This document shows, piece after piece, positions 41,619 to 51,157 of a DNA stretch of 64,000 nucleotides (position 1 is its first letter; the number at the start of each line of letters is the position of its first letter). The DNA is from a bacterium SCSIO 12643. Its GTDB lineage: Bacteria > Bacteroidota > Bacteroidia > Flavobacteriales_G > Salibacteraceae. The notes beneath the pieces are model-generated. The model was given only the letters and a program-made list of their open reading frames with translations, made no database searches and was not told the origin of the DNA. The position numbers and the translations under genes are program-made. The stretch is taken from NCBI GenBank assembly GCA_024398135.1, contig CP073750.1, positions 2,356,001 through 2,420,000 of the forward strand. The letters are read 5' to 3'.

Positions 41619-41691
41619 TTCAATGTGATATTTCTTAACCCTGACCTTTGAGTAGATGAATTATGTCATGTTTCTACGGAAATTTACGACT

Positions 41692-41699
41692 TACATTTG
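41692..41699 (+). promoter_or_regulatory. -7 promoter element of the acyl-CoA synthetase gene
   Basis: TACATTTG, 15 bases before the ATG at 41715; no TTG box at normal spacing. Confidence 0.45.
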
Positions 41700-41714
41700 C
41701 TTAAAATTTAACGT

Positions 41715-43769
41715 ATGCTACATTCTGCAATTATCAATCCCAAGAGCATAGTTGTTATTGGAGGGTCGAATAGTGAATCTAAGCCCGGAGGTAAAATTGT
41801 AACCAATTTATTGGCTGGAACTTTTTCAGGAGATTTATATGTGGTCAACCCCAAAGAGCATGAAGTTCAGGGAATAAAATGTTATAAGAGTGTAGCGGAT
41901 TTACCAGAAGTTGATTTGGCCATTCTGGCTATACCTGCTAAGTTTTGTTTGGATACTGTAGTTCATTTATCTGAACAAAAGAATACAAGAGGTTTTATCA
42001 TTATATCCGCTGGATTTGGAGAATCGGATGAAGTAGGAAAAGAGCTGGAAGAGGCGATTTCCAATCAAGTGAATAAAGTAGGAGGAAGTCTAATTGGTCC
42101 CAATTGTATTGGAGTGATCAATACCTATTATCAGGGGGTGTTTACTTTGCCGGTACCACCTTTATCAAGCGATGGAGTGGATTTGATTAGTGGCTCAGGA
42201 GCTACAGCAGTTTTTATTATGGAAGCCGGAATGCAAAATGGTTTGCGATTTAATCAGGTGTTTTCTGTGGGGAATAGCGCGCAAACAGGGGTAGAAGAGG
42301 TGTTGGAGCATTTGGATGAAACCTATGTTGAAGGAGAGAGTTCAGCGATTAAGCTGTTATATATTGAAAACTTTAGTAATCCAAGAAAGTTTTTAAAACA
42401 TGCTTCTTCTCTTATTCAGAAAGGTTGTAAAATCGCTGCAATTAAATCAGGTTATTCTGCGGCAGGAAGTCGTGCAGCATCCTCACATACGGGTGCAGTG
42501 GCTACAAGCGATTTTATTACACGAGCATTGTTTAGAAAAGCAGGAATTGTCTATTGTAGTAGTCGTTCTGAATTAATTACAGTAGCAGGAATCTTTAATT
42601 ATAAAAAACTTCTGGGTAAGAACATTGCGGTGATTACTCATGCGGGAGGTTCGGCTGTAATGTTGACAGATGCATTGGAAAAAGGAGGTTTATCCGTTCC
42701 ATCAATTGAAGGAGACGATGCGGATGAATTATTGACGTATTTGTATCCAGGGTCATCAGTGTCTAATCCCATCGATTTTTTAGCTACCGGAACTGCGGAT
42801 CAATTGGGAATTATTATTGACTACTGTGAACATAATTTCAATGAAATTGATGGAATGGCGGTAGTTTTTGGTAGTGCAGGTTTGTTTGATGTGGAGAATG
42901 TATACAAGGTTCTGAATGTTAAAATGAAATTTAGTAAAAAACCGATTTATCCTGTTTTACCATCTGTCGTAAATGCACAAAAAGAGATTGGGTATTTTCT
43001 ATCAAAGGGGAGAGTAAATTTCCCTGATGAGGTAGAATTGGGTTCTGCATTGTCCGAAGTAAGTGCAACTCCTGAACCAATGAGTTTAGAAATTGATTTG
43101 CCAGAAATCAATGGAGAATTAATTAGAAAAATTGTTTCAAATTCAGGAACTGGTTTATTGTCTCCGGATGATACCCATAAGATTTTACAAGAAGCAGGAA
43201 TTCCGACAACAGTTGAGACGGTAGTTGACACGGTGGAATCAGCTATAGAGGTGTCACGTAAAATAAATGGCCCGGTAGTTATGAAAGTTGTAGGGCCAAT
43301 TCATAAAACTGATGTGGGTGGAGTCACTTTAAATGTTACCACCGAAGAGATGGTAAGAAGTGAGTTTGAAAGAATGATGCAGATTGATGATGTTACCGGA
43401 GTTTTAATTCAACCACAGTTAGAAGGAATAGAAGTTTTTATTGGGGCACGGAAGGAAGGAAGTTTTGGACACGTTGTGATGTGTGGTTTAGGAGGAATCT
43501 ACATAGAAGTATTTAAAGATATTAGAGCAGGTCTGTCTCCAGTCGGAATAGATGAAGCTCATACGATGATTGATCGACTAAAAATCAATCCAATATTAAA
43601 AGGTTATCGAGGTAAACAGGGGATTAACTTAGACAAGTTTGCAGAGATAATCACGCGTGTATCTGCTTTGGTAGAAGCTGCTCCTGATATTGAAGAAATG
43701 GATCTAAACCCACTAATGGCGTCAGGAGATGAGATATTTACGGTGGATGCCAGAATTATTAAAGGATAA
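41715..43769 (+). CDS. ADP-forming acyl-CoA synthetase (acetate-CoA ligase family)
   Basis: 684 aa fusion of the alpha and beta parts of NDP-forming acetyl-CoA synthetase. N-terminus: CoA-binding Rossmann domain (SIVVIGGSNSESKPGGKIV). Middle: ligase domains with the phospho-His segment SSHTGAVATSD. C-terminus: ATP-grasp domain (VVMKVVGPIHKTDVGGV, ADTVD-like MDLNPLMA). The reaction acyl-CoA + ADP + Pi to acid + CoA + ATP conserves energy, or it can run in reverse to activate acids. With the AtoE-like transporter elsewhere in the window it hints at use of short acids. The substrate is not fixed. Confidence 0.9.
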   Translation: MLHSAIINPKSIVVIGGSNSESKPGGKIVTNLLAGTFSGDLYVVNPKEHEVQGIKCYKSVADLPEVDLAILAIPAKFCLDTVVHLSEQKNTRGFIIISAGFGESDEVGKELEEAISNQVNKVGGSLIGPNCIGVINTYYQGVFTLPVPPLSSDGVDLISGSGATAVFIMEAGMQNGLRFNQVFSVGNSAQTGVEEVLEHLDETYVEGESSAIKLLYIENFSNPRKFLKHASSLIQKGCKIAAIKSGYSAAGSRAASSHTGAVATSDFITRALFRKAGIVYCSSRSELITVAGIFNYKKLLGKNIAVITHAGGSAVMLTDALEKGGLSVPSIEGDDADELLTYLYPGSSVSNPIDFLATGTADQLGIIIDYCEHNFNEIDGMAVVFGSAGLFDVENVYKVLNVKMKFSKKPIYPVLPSVVNAQKEIGYFLSKGRVNFPDEVELGSALSEVSATPEPMSLEIDLPEINGELIRKIVSNSGTGLLSPDDTHKILQEAGIPTTVETVVDTVESAIEVSRKINGPVVMKVVGPIHKTDVGGVTLNVTTEEMVRSEFERMMQIDDVTGVLIQPQLEGIEVFIGARKEGSFGHVVMCGLGGIYIEVFKDIRAGLSPVGIDEAHTMIDRLKINPILKGYRGKQGINLDKFAEIITRVSALVEAAPDIEEMDLNPLMASGDEIFTVDARIIKG

Positions 43770-43770
43770 A

Positions 43771-44532
43771 TTAATCCATTAAGAACTTGTGAACTTCGTC
43801 AAAGAACATCTGGGGATTCTCAGCATGAAGCCAATGACCGGCATTTGGTATTGTAGCCATTTCAGAATTAGGAAAAACAGTCTGAATTTCTGGAATATCA
43901 GTATCTAATACATAAGATGAATTTCCACCACGGATAAATAAGGTGGGGCCATTAAATTCGTTTTGTAATAGTTCTTCACCTACGTAATTGATGTTGTCGG
44001 CTATAGCACTCAAATTAAAACGCCAATCTAGTTTGCCTTTTTCTCTCCAGTATAGATTTTTGAGAAAGAACTGTATGGTTTGTTCTTCATGGATATAAGG
44101 TTTCAAATATTCTTTTACCTCTTGTCTGGATTTAACCCGGTCCATAGGAACAGATTTTAATCCATTAATGATTTGTTGGTGGTGAACAGGGTATTTTTTA
44201 GGTCCAATATCCGCCACTATCAGTTTATTGATCAATTCGGGATAAGTTTGGGCAAACTTCATACTGAGCTTGCCTCCCATAGAATGCCCGATAATATTAA
44301 TGTCGTCCAATAACAAATCATCTGCAAGCTCTTCAAGATCATCCAGCATCAATTGGTAATTGAAATCAGGAGCATGGGGAGAGTGACCGTGATTTCGTAG
44401 ATCAACTAATATCACTTGATAATGTTCTGCCCATTTTTTAGCTAAGGTTTGCCAGTTATCCAGCATACCAAATAAACCATGAAGAATAACAAGTGGTTCA
44501 CCTTCTCCCAGAATCTTATGATGAAGTTTCAT
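43771..44532 (-). CDS. Alpha/beta-hydrolase, YbfF-type esterase
   Basis: 253 aa. It shows the fold's motifs HGLFGMLDNW (oxyanion region), IGHSMGGKLSMK (nucleophile Ser), Asp in IVADIGP or later, and the C-terminal His in NAGHWLHAENP. It resembles the YbfF/PldB group of acyl-ester hydrolases; the natural substrate is unknown. It lies 10 bases downstream of pdxJ on the same strand and is probably cotranscribed. It converges with the acyl-CoA synthetase gene. Confidence 0.85.
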   Translation of the reverse strand: MKLHHKILGEGEPLVILHGLFGMLDNWQTLAKKWAEHYQVILVDLRNHGHSPHAPDFNYQLMLDDLEELADDLLLDDINIIGHSMGGKLSMKFAQTYPELINKLIVADIGPKKYPVHHQQIINGLKSVPMDRVKSRQEVKEYLKPYIHEEQTIQFFLKNLYWREKGKLDWRFNLSAIADNINYVGEELLQNEFNGPTLFIRGGNSSYVLDTDIPEIQTVFPNSEMATIPNAGHWLHAENPQMFFDEVHKFLMD

Positions 44533-44542
44533 AAATGAAAAA

Positions 44543-45259
44543 TTAGAATCGTAATTCTCTTAAATATAGTGCGATGGTGTTTTCTAAACCATAATACAAT
44601 GCGTCAGAAATTAAAGCGTGACCGATAGATACTTCCAACAAATTAGGAATGTTTGAAGCAAAATATTTAAGATTATCCAGATTTAAATCATGTCCAGCAT
44701 TAATCCCCAGACTATGTTTTAATGCTGTTTCAGCAGCAGAAATATATGGTGCGATTGCCTCTTCTTTGTTTGACGCAAACCCTTGAGCGTAATCCTCAGT
44801 GTAAAGTTCAATACGATCTGTGTTGGTTAAAGAAGCATGTTCAATCATCTCATTGTCGGCATCAATAAAGATAGATGTACGTATTCCAGCATCTTTAAAT
44901 TCGTCAATGATTGTTTTCAGATAAGAATGATGTTTGACCGTATTCCAACCTGCGTTTGATGTCAGAACATCTGGTCCATCAGGTACTAATGTCACTTGCG
45001 CAGGTTTATGCTTAAGTACCATTTGAATGAAATCTGAACTTGGATATCCTTCAATATTAAATTCGGTCGTAACAGAATTTGCGAGATCCTCAACATCTGT
45101 AAAACGAATATGTCTTTGATCCGGACGCGGGTGAACTGTAATTCCCTGAGCTCCGTATTTTTCACAATCTAAGGCAACTTGTAATACATTTGGAATATTA
45201 CCTCCACGTGCATTTCTGATTGTTGCAACTTTATTGACATTGACACTTAGTTGAGTCAT
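44543..45259 (-). CDS. pdxJ: Pyridoxine 5'-phosphate synthase
   Basis: 238 aa TIM-barrel enzyme that makes pyridoxine phosphate from 1-deoxyxylulose-5-phosphate and aminoacetone phosphate, the last ring-forming step of DXP-dependent vitamin B6 synthesis. Signatures: [49 protein letters not shown] and [14 protein letters not shown] -7 element (TACTTTTG at 45292-45285) lies 25 bases upstream. Confidence 0.96.
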   Translation of the reverse strand: MTQLSVNVNKVATIRNARGGNIPNVLQVALDCEKYGAQGITVHPRPDQRHIRFTDVEDLANSVTTEFNIEGYPSSDFIQMVLKHKPAQVTLVPDGPDVLTSNAGWNTVKHHSYLKTIIDEFKDAGIRTSIFIDADNEMIEHASLTNTDRIELYTEDYAQGFASNKEEAIAPYISAAETALKHSLGINAGHDLNLDNLKYFASNIPNLLEVSIGHALISDALYYGLENTIALYLRELRF

Positions 45260-45284
45260 ATTTTTCTATTTTTGAATCGAAATA

Positions 45285-45292
45285 CAAAAGTA
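45285..45292 (-). promoter_or_regulatory. -7 promoter element of pdxJ
   Basis: TACTTTTG on the minus strand, 25 bases before the pdxJ ATG. Confidence 0.45.
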
Positions 45293-45392
45293 ATTGGTTG
45301 AAGTAAGTTCAGGCAGTATTATTGGAAATAATGTACTTGATATTTCGTTAGATTAACTATAAAAGAATTATTAATTAGATCAAAGAAAAATA

Positions 45393-46055
45393 ATGACTGC
45401 ATCTGAAGTGGCTGATATAGAACTTCCTTATTTGGAAACCGTAGACACTTGTGACAAGGCGATGGGATTTATGGACGAGTTTAAATTGTCTCATTACCCT
45501 GTAGTTAATGGATCAGTATTTGTTGGTCTGGTCTATGAAGAAGATATTTTTGAGTTGAGTGATTGGGGTCAAACATTAGCCCAAAGTAAGTTGAGGTTAC
45601 CTTCTGTATCTATTCAGGAATCGGAACATTTTTTATCTGTGGTTAGGAAAGTGCAAACCTCTAAGTTGAGTTGTATTCCGGTTATTGATGAAAAAAATCA
45701 ATACAAGGGATTGATCACACGTGAACGAATTGTGAATGTGTTTGGAAGTGCATCAATTGTGCAAGATGTAGGGAGTGTAATTGAAATAGAATTAGCTCCA
45801 AATGATTATTACCTTACTGAGATCACTCGAATTGTCGAAAGCACCGGAGTAAAAATATTAGGAACCTATATTAGAACCTTGGAAGACAATAATAAGATTG
45901 TCTTAACCATCAAGCTTAATAAGCAAGAGGTGGAGGGAGTTCTGAGTGCATTAGATAGATATGGGTATACTGTATTTGCAAGTTATCAGTTAAAGTCCGA
46001 AAGAAAACATATTCAAGATAGATACGATCATTTAATGTATCTTTTGAATTTGTAG
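45393..46055 (+). CDS. CBS-domain protein
   Basis: 220 aa. Two CBS repeats (about 10-60 and 70-125) are visible through SHYPVVNGSVFVGLVYEEDI and CIPVIDEKNQYKGLITRERI. They are followed by an ACT-like region (VIEIELAPNDYYLTEITRIV). CBS pairs usually bind adenosine nucleotides and act as sensors; no catalytic domain is attached. It heads the envelope-assembly block and lies 9 bases before the BamA/TamA-like gene. This position next to nadK is common in Bacteroidota, but the role is unknown. Confidence 0.85.
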   Translation: MTASEVADIELPYLETVDTCDKAMGFMDEFKLSHYPVVNGSVFVGLVYEEDIFELSDWGQTLAQSKLRLPSVSIQESEHFLSVVRKVQTSKLSCIPVIDEKNQYKGLITRERIVNVFGSASIVQDVGSVIEIELAPNDYYLTEITRIVESTGVKILGTYIRTLEDNNKIVLTIKLNKQEVEGVLSALDRYGYTVFASYQLKSERKHIQDRYDHLMYLLNL

Positions 46056-46064
46056 TAAAACTCA

Positions 46065-47462
46065 ATGGTTCGGTTCGGCTATTTACTTCTTTTTTGTTTA
46101 GGTATAAATAGTGCTCTATTGGCGCAAGCCGAGAATTCTGCGTATGTAATTATAGGGAGCACGCATTTTGTTGGTAATGAGAAAACCAAAATCTTTGTTT
46201 TAGAGAGAGAGTTGACCTATAAAAATGGAGATACTATTGCTTTAAAAGATTTAACTCCCAGACTTATTAGAAGTCGTGAAAACCTATTTAATACCAGTTT
46301 GTTTAATAAAGTGGAATACACTTTTAAAAAGACCGATTCGGTACATGTTCAAGTGGAGTTTGTTTTGGAGGAACGCTGGTATATCTGGCCATTTCCAATT
46401 CTGGAAAATGGAGATCGAAACTTCAATACCTGGTGGGAAACAAAAGACTTTCAAAGGCTGACTTATGGGATTTTTCTGAACTGGTACAATTTCAGAGGTC
46501 GGAATGAAACATTTCAGGTAATGACCAAAGTAGGGTTTGAAAATCAGTTTTCTATTGGATATAATATCCCCAACTTAAATAAGAAGAAAACTCTTGAGTT
46601 ATATATGGCTACGGGGTATGCAGGTTATCGAGAAGTAAACTATATATCGGAAAATAATAAACGCGTTTTTTATAAAAGTGAGGATGGGCCTGGTAGGCAG
46701 GTGTTGTTTGGAAGAGTAAACTTAACCTATCGAAAAAGTTTGAACAGTCGACATCGTTTTGGATTGTCTTATCACAGGATGGAAGTGGATTCGATAATTA
46801 CTGATTTAACCACTAACTATTTAAGCGGAAACGATCAAAAATCAGAATATTTTACCCTAAGTTATTACGGTAAATATGATACTAGAGACTATATCGAATA
46901 TCCGTTAAAAGGGTATAAGGTAGAAGCGTATGTCAATAAATATGGATTAGGACTTTTGGATAATAGTGGTTTAAATGTTTTGACTTGTTCAGGTGGTGTT
47001 TTTTGGCATGTGCCATTAGGAGGAAGATGGTATTTTGCGAATAGCGTAGTCGGTAAAGTATCCTTGTTTGATGATACACCATACTCTATTCAACAAGGAT
47101 TGGGATATAAAGATTATGTAAGAGGATATGAACTTTATGTTATGGATGCAGAATCATATGGTGTGATGAAAACTAATTTAAAGTTCAATTTACTCAAAAG
47201 GAAAGATATGCATTTAAAATGGTTGCCTTTTGAAAAGTTTAATAAGCCTTATTTTGCTTTATATCTGAATGCATATTTTGATATTGGATATGCTGATGAT
47301 CAGTTATATAAAGATTTAAATCCACTCTCTAATAAATGGTTGTTTGGATCTGGAGTTGGGTTAGATGTAACGGCATTTTATGATTTTGTAATGCGTCTGG
47401 AATACTCATTGAATAGAGAAAATGAAAGTGGGTTCTTTTTACATTTTAAAAAGTCAATTTAA
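46065..47462 (+). CDS. Small BamA/TamA-superfamily outer-membrane protein
   Basis: 465 aa. It has a signal peptide (to ALLAQAEN), a single POTRA-like domain (about 25-110, ending in FVLEERWYIWPFP) and a C-terminal Omp85 barrel. The barrel carries DTRDYIEYPLKGYK and the VRGYE motif (about 345-352), the counterpart of the VRGF lid loop of BamA. It is about half the size of the BamA encoded 5 kb downstream, so it is a second, shorter member of the family in the same block. It might handle particular barrel proteins or lipid-linked substrates; this is inference. Confidence 0.82.
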   Translation: MVRFGYLLLFCLGINSALLAQAENSAYVIIGSTHFVGNEKTKIFVLERELTYKNGDTIALKDLTPRLIRSRENLFNTSLFNKVEYTFKKTDSVHVQVEFVLEERWYIWPFPILENGDRNFNTWWETKDFQRLTYGIFLNWYNFRGRNETFQVMTKVGFENQFSIGYNIPNLNKKKTLELYMATGYAGYREVNYISENNKRVFYKSEDGPGRQVLFGRVNLTYRKSLNSRHRFGLSYHRMEVDSIITDLTTNYLSGNDQKSEYFTLSYYGKYDTRDYIEYPLKGYKVEAYVNKYGLGLLDNSGLNVLTCSGGVFWHVPLGGRWYFANSVVGKVSLFDDTPYSIQQGLGYKDYVRGYELYVMDAESYGVMKTNLKFNLLKRKDMHLKWLPFEKFNKPYFALYLNAYFDIGYADDQLYKDLNPLSNKWLFGSGVGLDVTAFYDFVMRLEYSLNRENESGFFLHFKKSI

Positions 47463-47499
47463 TTGGACAACTTTGTCACTGTTGTTAATGCAATAGATA

Positions 47500-48384
47500 A
47501 TGAAAACTGTAGCGATTTTTGGGAAAGAACTTAATCATAAGTACAAAGAGGATATTATTTTTCTTTTGGACTACCTTAAAGAAAAAGGTATTGAAATACA
47601 GATTCATAAGAAGTATTTGAAAAAACTAAAAGAAGAGTTTCTTCTGGATTTATCTCATGCAGTTCCCTTTTCTTCAGCCCGAAATAAAAACCATAGGCCC
47701 GATTTATTTATTAGTATTGGGGGAGATGGTACTTTTCTGGATTCTACTGTGATGCTTAGAGATACTCGGATTCCAATTTTAGGGATTAATACTGGTAGAT
47801 TGGGCTTTTTGGCCCGTGTCAGTTCAGAGGATATTAAAGAGTCAATTGATAATTTTTTGATCAATAATTATGAGATTGAGGAGCGGACGTTGATTGAAGT
47901 ATGTACGGAGAATGACCTTTTTGGAAAAAAGAACTTTGCGCTAAATGAGTTAACAATTCACAAGAATGATAATGCTTCAATGATTATTATTCACACTTAT
48001 GTTAATGGAGAGTTTTTAAATTCATACTGGGCGGATGGATTGATTATTTCTACTCCAACGGGGTCTACGGCATATTCATTAAGTGTTGGAGGTCCTATTG
48101 TGGCTCCTGGTTCTAATAACTTTATTGTGTCTCCAATTGCACCACATAACTTGAATGTGAGACCGATGGTAATTTCAGATAGTTCAGAAATTACTTTGAA
48201 AATAGAAGGGAGAACGGATAAGTCTTTGGTTAGTATTGATTCGAGAATGCAACGAATAGACACCTCTGTAGAGATTAAAGTGAGAAAAGCACCATACCAA
48301 ATTCACTTATTGCAAATGCCCAATCAAACCTTTTTTAAGACACTTCGTCACAAATTGAACTGGGGACTTGACAAAAGAAACTAA
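47500..48384 (+). CDS. nadK: NAD kinase
   Basis: 294 aa. It phosphorylates NAD to NADP with ATP or polyphosphate. The signature GGDGTFLDS (about 75-83), NTGRLGFLA, NELTIHKND and the STPTGSTAYSLSVGGPIV loop are clear. The gene lies in the envelope block between the BamA-like and DUF6089 genes. A good promoter overlaps its 3' end and serves the next genes. Confidence 0.95.
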   Translation: MKTVAIFGKELNHKYKEDIIFLLDYLKEKGIEIQIHKKYLKKLKEEFLLDLSHAVPFSSARNKNHRPDLFISIGGDGTFLDSTVMLRDTRIPILGINTGRLGFLARVSSEDIKESIDNFLINNYEIEERTLIEVCTENDLFGKKNFALNELTIHKNDNASMIIIHTYVNGEFLNSYWADGLIISTPTGSTAYSLSVGGPIVAPGSNNFIVSPIAPHNLNVRPMVISDSSEITLKIEGRTDKSLVSIDSRMQRIDTSVEIKVRKAPYQIHLLQMPNQTFFKTLRHKLNWGLDKRN

Positions 48385-48397
48385 ATCAGTACCTTTG
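48368..48397 (+). promoter_or_regulatory. Promoter overlapping the nadK 3' end, reading into the DUF6089 genes
   Basis: TTG at 48368-48370, a 19-base spacer and TACCTTTG at 48390-48397. The next ATG is at 48619, so transcripts starting here carry a leader of about 215 bases. Confidence 0.6.
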
Positions 48398-48618
48398 CAT
48401 TCTAATAGGGCGAATTGACAAAATAGTTATGATTTTTGACTATTGTCTTAAAATGAATAAGTAACACACAAATAAAAATTGAAATAGACTAAACATCTAC
48501 AACAAGATTTTGTTTCAATATTGAATCGTGGTTTTGAACAAATTTCTGTTGAAAAGTGCGAGTTATTAACAATATTGAAGAAATCTTAAGCTTTAGTTTT
48601 GTTTCAAAATAGCGAATT
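48398..48618 (+). other. Long leader upstream of the first DUF6089 gene
   Basis: No gene is seen. GACAAAATAGT and ACTATTGTC (within about 48419-48449) can form a weak hairpin with a bulge. The rest is AT-rich without evident pairing. It probably serves as an untranslated leader or holds further promoter elements. Confidence 0.35.
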
Positions 48619-49521
48619 ATGAAACAATTTATCACCCTTTTTACAGTTTTGGTTTTTACTTCGATGGTCTCGATGCAAGACGCATATGGCCAACGATGGA
48701 ATCGTTATAAAAAAGAAATTGGTTTTTCTGTAGGAGCAACGAATATGCTAAGTGACTTGGGCGGAGGACCTGGTCCGGGTTCTCGATTTGGTGACTTCCA
48801 AATGCAAAACTCTAGGTTTGCGATTGGTGGATTTTTCAAATACAGATTTCATGATCGTTTTGCTGTGAAATTAAATTTGGTTTACGGTCAGTTATATGCG
48901 GATGATAAAACGACTGAAAATCTTGGTCGAAGATTAAGAAACTTAGATGCTAGAACTAATATTTTTGAATTGTCTGGACAGTTGGAATATTATATTCTAA
49001 AAGAAAAAATAGGCTCTAGATATAAAGTAAAAGGAGTGAGAGGTTATGGATCATCTAATTTTGCATTGTATTTATTCGCTGGTATTGGAGGTGCATATTA
49101 CAACCCACAAGGAACAGATGAAGCTGGTAATTGGGTGAAATTGGCTCCTCTGAATACCGAAGGACAAGGTTTAGCAGGTGCTCCAAAGGATTATAATCAA
49201 TTGGCTTTAGTTTTCCCATTAGGTGTGGGTATAAAATATAACATTACCAAGTATTGGGGAATTCAGTTTGAATCTGGTATGAGGTTTACGACAACTGATT
49301 ATCTGGATGATGCAAGTGGAACGTATTATGACGGAGCAGCGTTAGAGGCTGCATATGGCGTGCAATCAAAAGAGATGGCTGATAAAAGATATAATAATCC
49401 AGAAAGACATGAAGCTGGAGGGATTAGAGGTCATAATGATAAAAAAGATACTTACATGTTTGGTTTACTAACGTTGACATATAGAATTAAGTCAAGAGCT
49501 AGATCAAGGGTAAGATTATAG
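48619..49521 (+). CDS. DUF6089 outer-membrane beta-barrel protein (first copy)
   Basis: 300 aa. A signal peptide (to DAYGQRW) is followed by an eight-strand-type barrel of the DUF6089 family: KKEIGFSVGATNMLSDLGG, FFKYRFHDRFAVKLNLVYGQ, ALYLFAGIGGAYYNPQG, and MFGLLTLTYRIKSRAR at the end. The C-terminus is unusually Arg-rich for a barrel (RARSRVRL). It is followed by a second member, and both precede uppS and bamA, a conserved arrangement in Bacteroidota. The function is not established; it might be a Bam-linked outer-membrane factor. Confidence 0.8.
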   Translation: MKQFITLFTVLVFTSMVSMQDAYGQRWNRYKKEIGFSVGATNMLSDLGGGPGPGSRFGDFQMQNSRFAIGGFFKYRFHDRFAVKLNLVYGQLYADDKTTENLGRRLRNLDARTNIFELSGQLEYYILKEKIGSRYKVKGVRGYGSSNFALYLFAGIGGAYYNPQGTDEAGNWVKLAPLNTEGQGLAGAPKDYNQLALVFPLGVGIKYNITKYWGIQFESGMRFTTTDYLDDASGTYYDGAALEAAYGVQSKEMADKRYNNPERHEAGGIRGHNDKKDTYMFGLLTLTYRIKSRARSRVRL

Positions 49522-49555
49522 ACAATATTTATTTGAACATATCGTTCATGCGGGT

Positions 49556-50371
49556 ATGAGGAAAGTTTTAATATTTACTTTCATTACAATATTCAGTGGC
49601 CCGGCCTTTTCTCAGAAATATGGAGAGGTCGGGTTATTTGTTGGTAGCTCTTATTACTGGGGTGACGTGTATTCTAGTGTGACTAAAAATTCGCATTTGG
49701 CTGTTGGGTTGAACTATCGTCAAAATTTTAATTCAAGGTGGGCCTGGAATTTTTTGTTTAGATCGGCATCTATTTCCGGAGATGATCAAAATTCTGATAT
49801 GGCTTTTGAACAGCAAAGAAACTTGAGTTTTGAATCTAATATTCTGGAGTTTGGATCAACAGTAGAATTCAACTTTTTAGATTTTAAACCTTATAAACCG
49901 CAGAGTTATTTTCAAGAAGTAGACGTGTTTACCCCTTATGTTTTTGCAGGACTTTCTATTTTTTACCACAATCCAAAAGCTGAGTTGGCGGGGAATTTAT
50001 ATGAATTGAAGCCGTTTGAAACTGAAGGTGTTTCTTATTCCAGAGTTGTTATGGCCATGCCATTTGGTTTTGGAATGAAATTTCGGTTATCTGATAGGTT
50101 TTTATTAGGAGTTTCAAGTGAATTTAGATTGACGTTCACCGACTATTTAGATGATGTGAGTACCAGATATCCAAATAACCCGGATGATCTGTCAAAGACA
50201 GCACGTGATTTATCAAATAGAACTTTAGAAGCGCAAGGTGGTAATGGTTCTAGTTGGGGAACACAAAGAGGAAATGAATACAATAATGATTGGTTTTCTT
50301 ATTTGGGTATCACCATCTCTTACAATTTGAAGAAGAACCCTGGTACATGCCATTTTAATCCAAGCAAATAG
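49556..50371 (+). CDS. DUF6089 outer-membrane beta-barrel protein (second copy)
   Basis: 271 aa. It has a signal peptide (to GPAFSQKY) and the same strand pattern as the preceding protein: EVGLFVGSSYYWGDVYS, VGLNYRQNFNSRWAWNFLFR, TPYVFAGLSIFYHNPKAEL and FGMKFRLSDRFLLGVSSEF. The two proteins align along most of their length, so they arose by duplication, but they have clearly diverged. It starts 34 bases after the first copy and 48 bases before uppS. Confidence 0.78.
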   Translation: MRKVLIFTFITIFSGPAFSQKYGEVGLFVGSSYYWGDVYSSVTKNSHLAVGLNYRQNFNSRWAWNFLFRSASISGDDQNSDMAFEQQRNLSFESNILEFGSTVEFNFLDFKPYKPQSYFQEVDVFTPYVFAGLSIFYHNPKAELAGNLYELKPFETEGVSYSRVVMAMPFGFGMKFRLSDRFLLGVSSEFRLTFTDYLDDVSTRYPNNPDDLSKTARDLSNRTLEAQGGNGSSWGTQRGNEYNNDWFSYLGITISYNLKKNPGTCHFNPSK

Positions 50372-50419
50372 AATATATTTGCCGACCAAAAATTGCAAAT
50401 TTGCAATCTATTCTGATTT

Positions 50420-51157
50420 ATGGGAGAAAAACGTCATAAGAAGATATCTGAAGTACCATCACATATAGCTGTAATTATGGATGGTAATGGGCGTTGGGCT
50501 AAGGAAAAAGGTAAAGCCAGAATTTTTGGTCATAAAAATGCACTTACTGCTGTTCGAGAAACTATTGAAGGGGCAGCGGAAGCAGGTGTGGATTACTTGA
50601 CCTTATACGCTTTTTCTTCAGAAAATTGGAATAGACCAAAACTAGAAGTAGCAGCTTTAATGGAGCTGTTGGTGTCCTCGATAAGAAAAGAGTTAGTTAC
50701 CTTAAATGAGAATGATATTAGGTTATTGGCTATTGGGGATATTAGCGCTTTACCTAAAAAGGGGCAGAAGGAGTTGAAAGGTGCAATGGAAAGCACCAAG
50801 AATAATAAAAGAATGACATTGATTCTGGCTTTGAGTTATGGAGCTAGAGCAGAGATATTAGAAGCTGCGAAAAGAATCGCTACCGATGTTAAAAATGGTG
50901 AAATAAGTGTAGCTGATATTGATGAGAATAGATTTGAACAATATCTTGCCACCGATTCTATACCAGATCCCGATTTGTTAATACGAACAAGTGGTGAAAC
51001 CAGAATTAGTAATTTCTTACTTTGGCAGATTGCATATTCTGAATTATTATTTGTCCAAAAGTATTGGCCGGATTTTAGGAAAGAGGATTTAAACAAAGCG
51101 ATTGAAGTATATCAAAAAAGAGAACGTAGATTTGGGAAAACGAGTGAACAGATATAG
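50420..51157 (+). CDS. uppS: Isoprenyl transferase (undecaprenyl diphosphate synthase)
   Basis: 245 aa cis-prenyltransferase. It extends farnesyl diphosphate with isopentenyl diphosphate to the C55 lipid carrier used for peptidoglycan and polysaccharides. Motifs: IAVIMDGNGRWAKEKGK, LTLYAFSSENWNRP, and DPDLLIRTSGETRISNFLLW near the C-terminus. It overlaps the 5' part of bamA by about 14 bases. Confidence 0.96.
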   Translation: MGEKRHKKISEVPSHIAVIMDGNGRWAKEKGKARIFGHKNALTAVRETIEGAAEAGVDYLTLYAFSSENWNRPKLEVAALMELLVSSIRKELVTLNENDIRLLAIGDISALPKKGQKELKGAMESTKNNKRMTLILALSYGARAEILEAAKRIATDVKNGEISVADIDENRFEQYLATDSIPDPDLLIRTSGETRISNFLLWQIAYSELLFVQKYWPDFRKEDLNKAIEVYQKRERRFGKTSEQI

